In this document: piece by piece, positions 5,817 through 6,460 of the stretch
How the letters are laid out: every line of letters begins with the position of its first letter
Position numbering within the stretch: the first letter of the stretch is position 1
Source: Pseudomonadota bacterium
GTDB taxonomy: Bacteria > Pseudomonadota > Gammaproteobacteria > Xanthomonadales > Xanthomonadaceae
Direction: 5' to 3'
DNA length: 6,460 nt
Assembly (NCBI GenBank): GCA_023423605.1
Contig: JAFAFF010000176.1
Coordinates: 1-6,460, forward strand
Made by a program: the position numbers and the translations under genes
Notes under the pieces: generated by a model
Told to the model about the DNA's origin: nothing
The model's database searches: none
Seen by the model: only the letters and a program-made list of their open reading frames with translations

Positions 5817-6245
5817 ATGATAACCAAACCATTCGTTGGCGTATTGTTGGTGTTGTGTGCGGGCGCCGCATCGGCAGCCGAGGTGGCCTGCGTGCAGATG
5901 GCCGAAGGCTGGGCGCGTCTGCCGCCGGGTGCGGCAATGCCGATGACCGCCGGTTACGGCGTGATCCATAACCGCTGCGATGCACCTGTCACGATCACCG
6001 GGGCGCGAAGCAGCGCGTTCGCGGAGGTTTCGCTCCATGAAACCACGGTGGTCGATGACGTGAGCCGCATGCAGCACGTACATGGTCTGCCGATTGCCGC
6101 CGGTGCCAGCGTGGAACTCAGGCCGGGCGGATTGCACCTGATGCTGATGCGCGGCAGGGCGCCGCTGCAGAAGGGGCAATCATTGCCATTGGTGCTGGAA
6201 CTGGAAGGAGGCGACGAGGCCGTCGCCGTGTTGCAGGTCAGGTAG
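5817..6245 (+). CDS. Periplasmic copper chaperone, PCu(A)C family
   Basis: 142 residues. A signal peptide covers 1-20 (MITKPFVGVLLVLCAGAASA, then AEVA). The mature domain contains the complete Cu(I) motif H-x10-M-x21-H-x-M: His74, Met85, His107 and Met109 (SLHETT ... VSRM ... GGLHLMLM). The family delivers copper in the periplasm to the CuA centre of cytochrome c oxidase or to Sco-type partners. Two cysteines, Cys25 and Cys54, could form a disulfide. The ATG at 5817 is the only start that gives a proper signal peptide. GGAG sits too close (2 nt), so AGGGA (5802-5806, 10 nt away) is the likelier ribosome site. The 34-bp gap to the divergent crotonase gene forces its promoter into the crotonase coding region; a poor TTGAAC (5757-5762), 17 nt, CATGCT pair is present there. 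The TAG stop is supplied by a SMAG repeat. Confidence 0.93.
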   Translation: MITKPFVGVLLVLCAGAASAAEVACVQMAEGWARLPPGAAMPMTAGYGVIHNRCDAPVTITGARSSAFAEVSLHETTVVDDVSRMQHVHGLPIAAGASVELRPGGLHLMLMRGRAPLQKGQSLPLVLELEGGDEAVAVLQVR

Positions 6246-6302
6246 AGCCGGGCTCTGCCCGGCTGGAGCCGTGTCGCGCAGCGGGGCAGAGCCCCGCTCT
6301 AC
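6242..6302 (+). repeat. SMAG dimer overlapping the copper-chaperone stop codon
   Basis: GTAG (6242-6245) contains the TAG stop of the PCu(A)C gene. Left stem AGCCGGGC-TCT-GCCCGGCT (6246-6264), linker GAGCCGTGTCGCG (6266-6278), right stem AGCGGGGC-AGA-GCCCCGCT (6280-6298), closing CTAC (6299-6302). Both hairpins are perfect. It probably stabilises or ends the upstream transcript; no T-tract follows. Confidence 0.9.
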
Positions 6303-6315
6303 ATGGCATGGTCTC

Positions 6316-6360
6316 GTAGAGCCGGGCTCTGCCCGGCTGAAGTCGTATCGCGCAGCGGGG
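6316..6360 (+). repeat. SMAG dimer, right arm truncated next to the thioesterase stop
   Basis: GTAG (6316-6319), perfect left stem AGCCGGGC-TCT-GCCCGGCT (6320-6338), linker AAGTCGTATCGCG (6340-6352), then only CAGCGGGG (6353-6360). The second half of the right hairpin is missing, and the minus-strand gene's TGA begins after one further base. The spacer between this copy and the preceding dimer is 13 bp. Confidence 0.85.
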
Positions 6361-6361
6361 A

Positions 6362-6460
6362 TCAGCTGCAGGCCTTGCGCAGCGCATCCGGCAACGGGGC
6401 GCTCCTGCCGGTCTGCGTGTCCATCCATACCACCACCACGTTGCCGTCGGAGTACAGCTT
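6362..6460 (-). CDS. C-terminal end of a probable 4HBT-family acyl-CoA thioesterase (N-terminus outside window)
   Basis: The last 33 codons are visible: KLYSDGNVVVVWMDTQTGRS, then APLPDALRKACS and TGA. The pattern of a beta-strand rich in Val followed by W-x-D and a T/S-G-R-S-x-P-L-P turn is what I expect at the end of FadM/YbgC-like 4-hydroxybenzoyl-CoA-thioesterase-fold proteins. The catalytic Asp region is outside the window. This frame was chosen over the overlapping one, which gives an Arg/Pro-rich shadow product running through the SMAG repeats. The function is tentative because only the tail is seen. Confidence 0.65.
   Translation of the reverse strand, partial: KLYSDGNVVVVWMDTQTGRSAPLPDALRKACS

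Noticed and set aside
5033..5971. A 312-codon plus-strand open frame opposite the crotonase gene
   Set aside because: It is His/Gln/Ala-rich with no domain, and antisense to a well-supported crotonase. Its end also overlaps the copper-chaperone gene in another frame.
6242..6360. Classical intrinsic terminators
   Set aside because: The hairpins are strong but no T-rich tract follows, and identical elements recur away from operon ends, so they are recorded as repeats.

Overview
The window is high-GC, densely coded chromosomal DNA from a gammaproteobacterium, most likely a Stenotrophomonas of the S. maltophilia group. Evidence for this is the repeated GTAG-tipped hairpins (SMAG-type REP elements known from that genus) together with xanthomonad-type genes: an aspartate/glutamate leucyltransferase, a 'pathogenicity-like' DUF2007-type protein and TesB. 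No phage, plasmid, CRISPR, tRNA or rRNA signal was seen.

Layout. Left block (1-1284, minus): bpt, an N-degron leucyltransferase, followed 38 bp later by a lipoprotein of the endonuclease/exonuclease/phosphatase (EEP) fold that runs off the left edge. A 154-bp divergent gap leads to a plus-strand secreted five-EF-hand protein (1439-2005). A GC-rich palindromic stretch (2013-2072) separates it from a convergent minus-strand gene. That gene encodes an ECF-like sigma factor fused to a multi-span membrane domain (2069-3289), with a candidate ECF-type promoter directly upstream. Next on the minus strand are a DUF2007-type single-pass membrane protein and tesB, which overlap translationally (the DUF2007 gene's ribosome site covers the tesB stop), and then an enoyl-CoA isomerase-like crotonase (5006-5782). 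Divergent from the crotonase across only 34 bp is a periplasmic PCu(A)C copper chaperone (5817-6245). The right edge holds the last 33 codons of a minus-strand protein resembling the end of a 4HBT-type acyl-CoA thioesterase.

How the genes relate. TesB, the enoyl-CoA isomerase and the partial thioesterase all point to acyl-CoA metabolism, but they are separated by repeats and by a divergent gene, so they are a loose neighbourhood and not one operon. The EF-hand protein and PCu(A)C are independent exported metal-binding proteins. The most distinctive features are the membrane-fused sigma factor with its candidate self-promoter, and the placement of REP-like palindromes at almost every gene 3' end. 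In two genes the GTAG tip itself supplies the TAG stop codon. I see no clear evidence of a new multi-gene system; the membrane-fused sigma factor is the best candidate for unusual biology.
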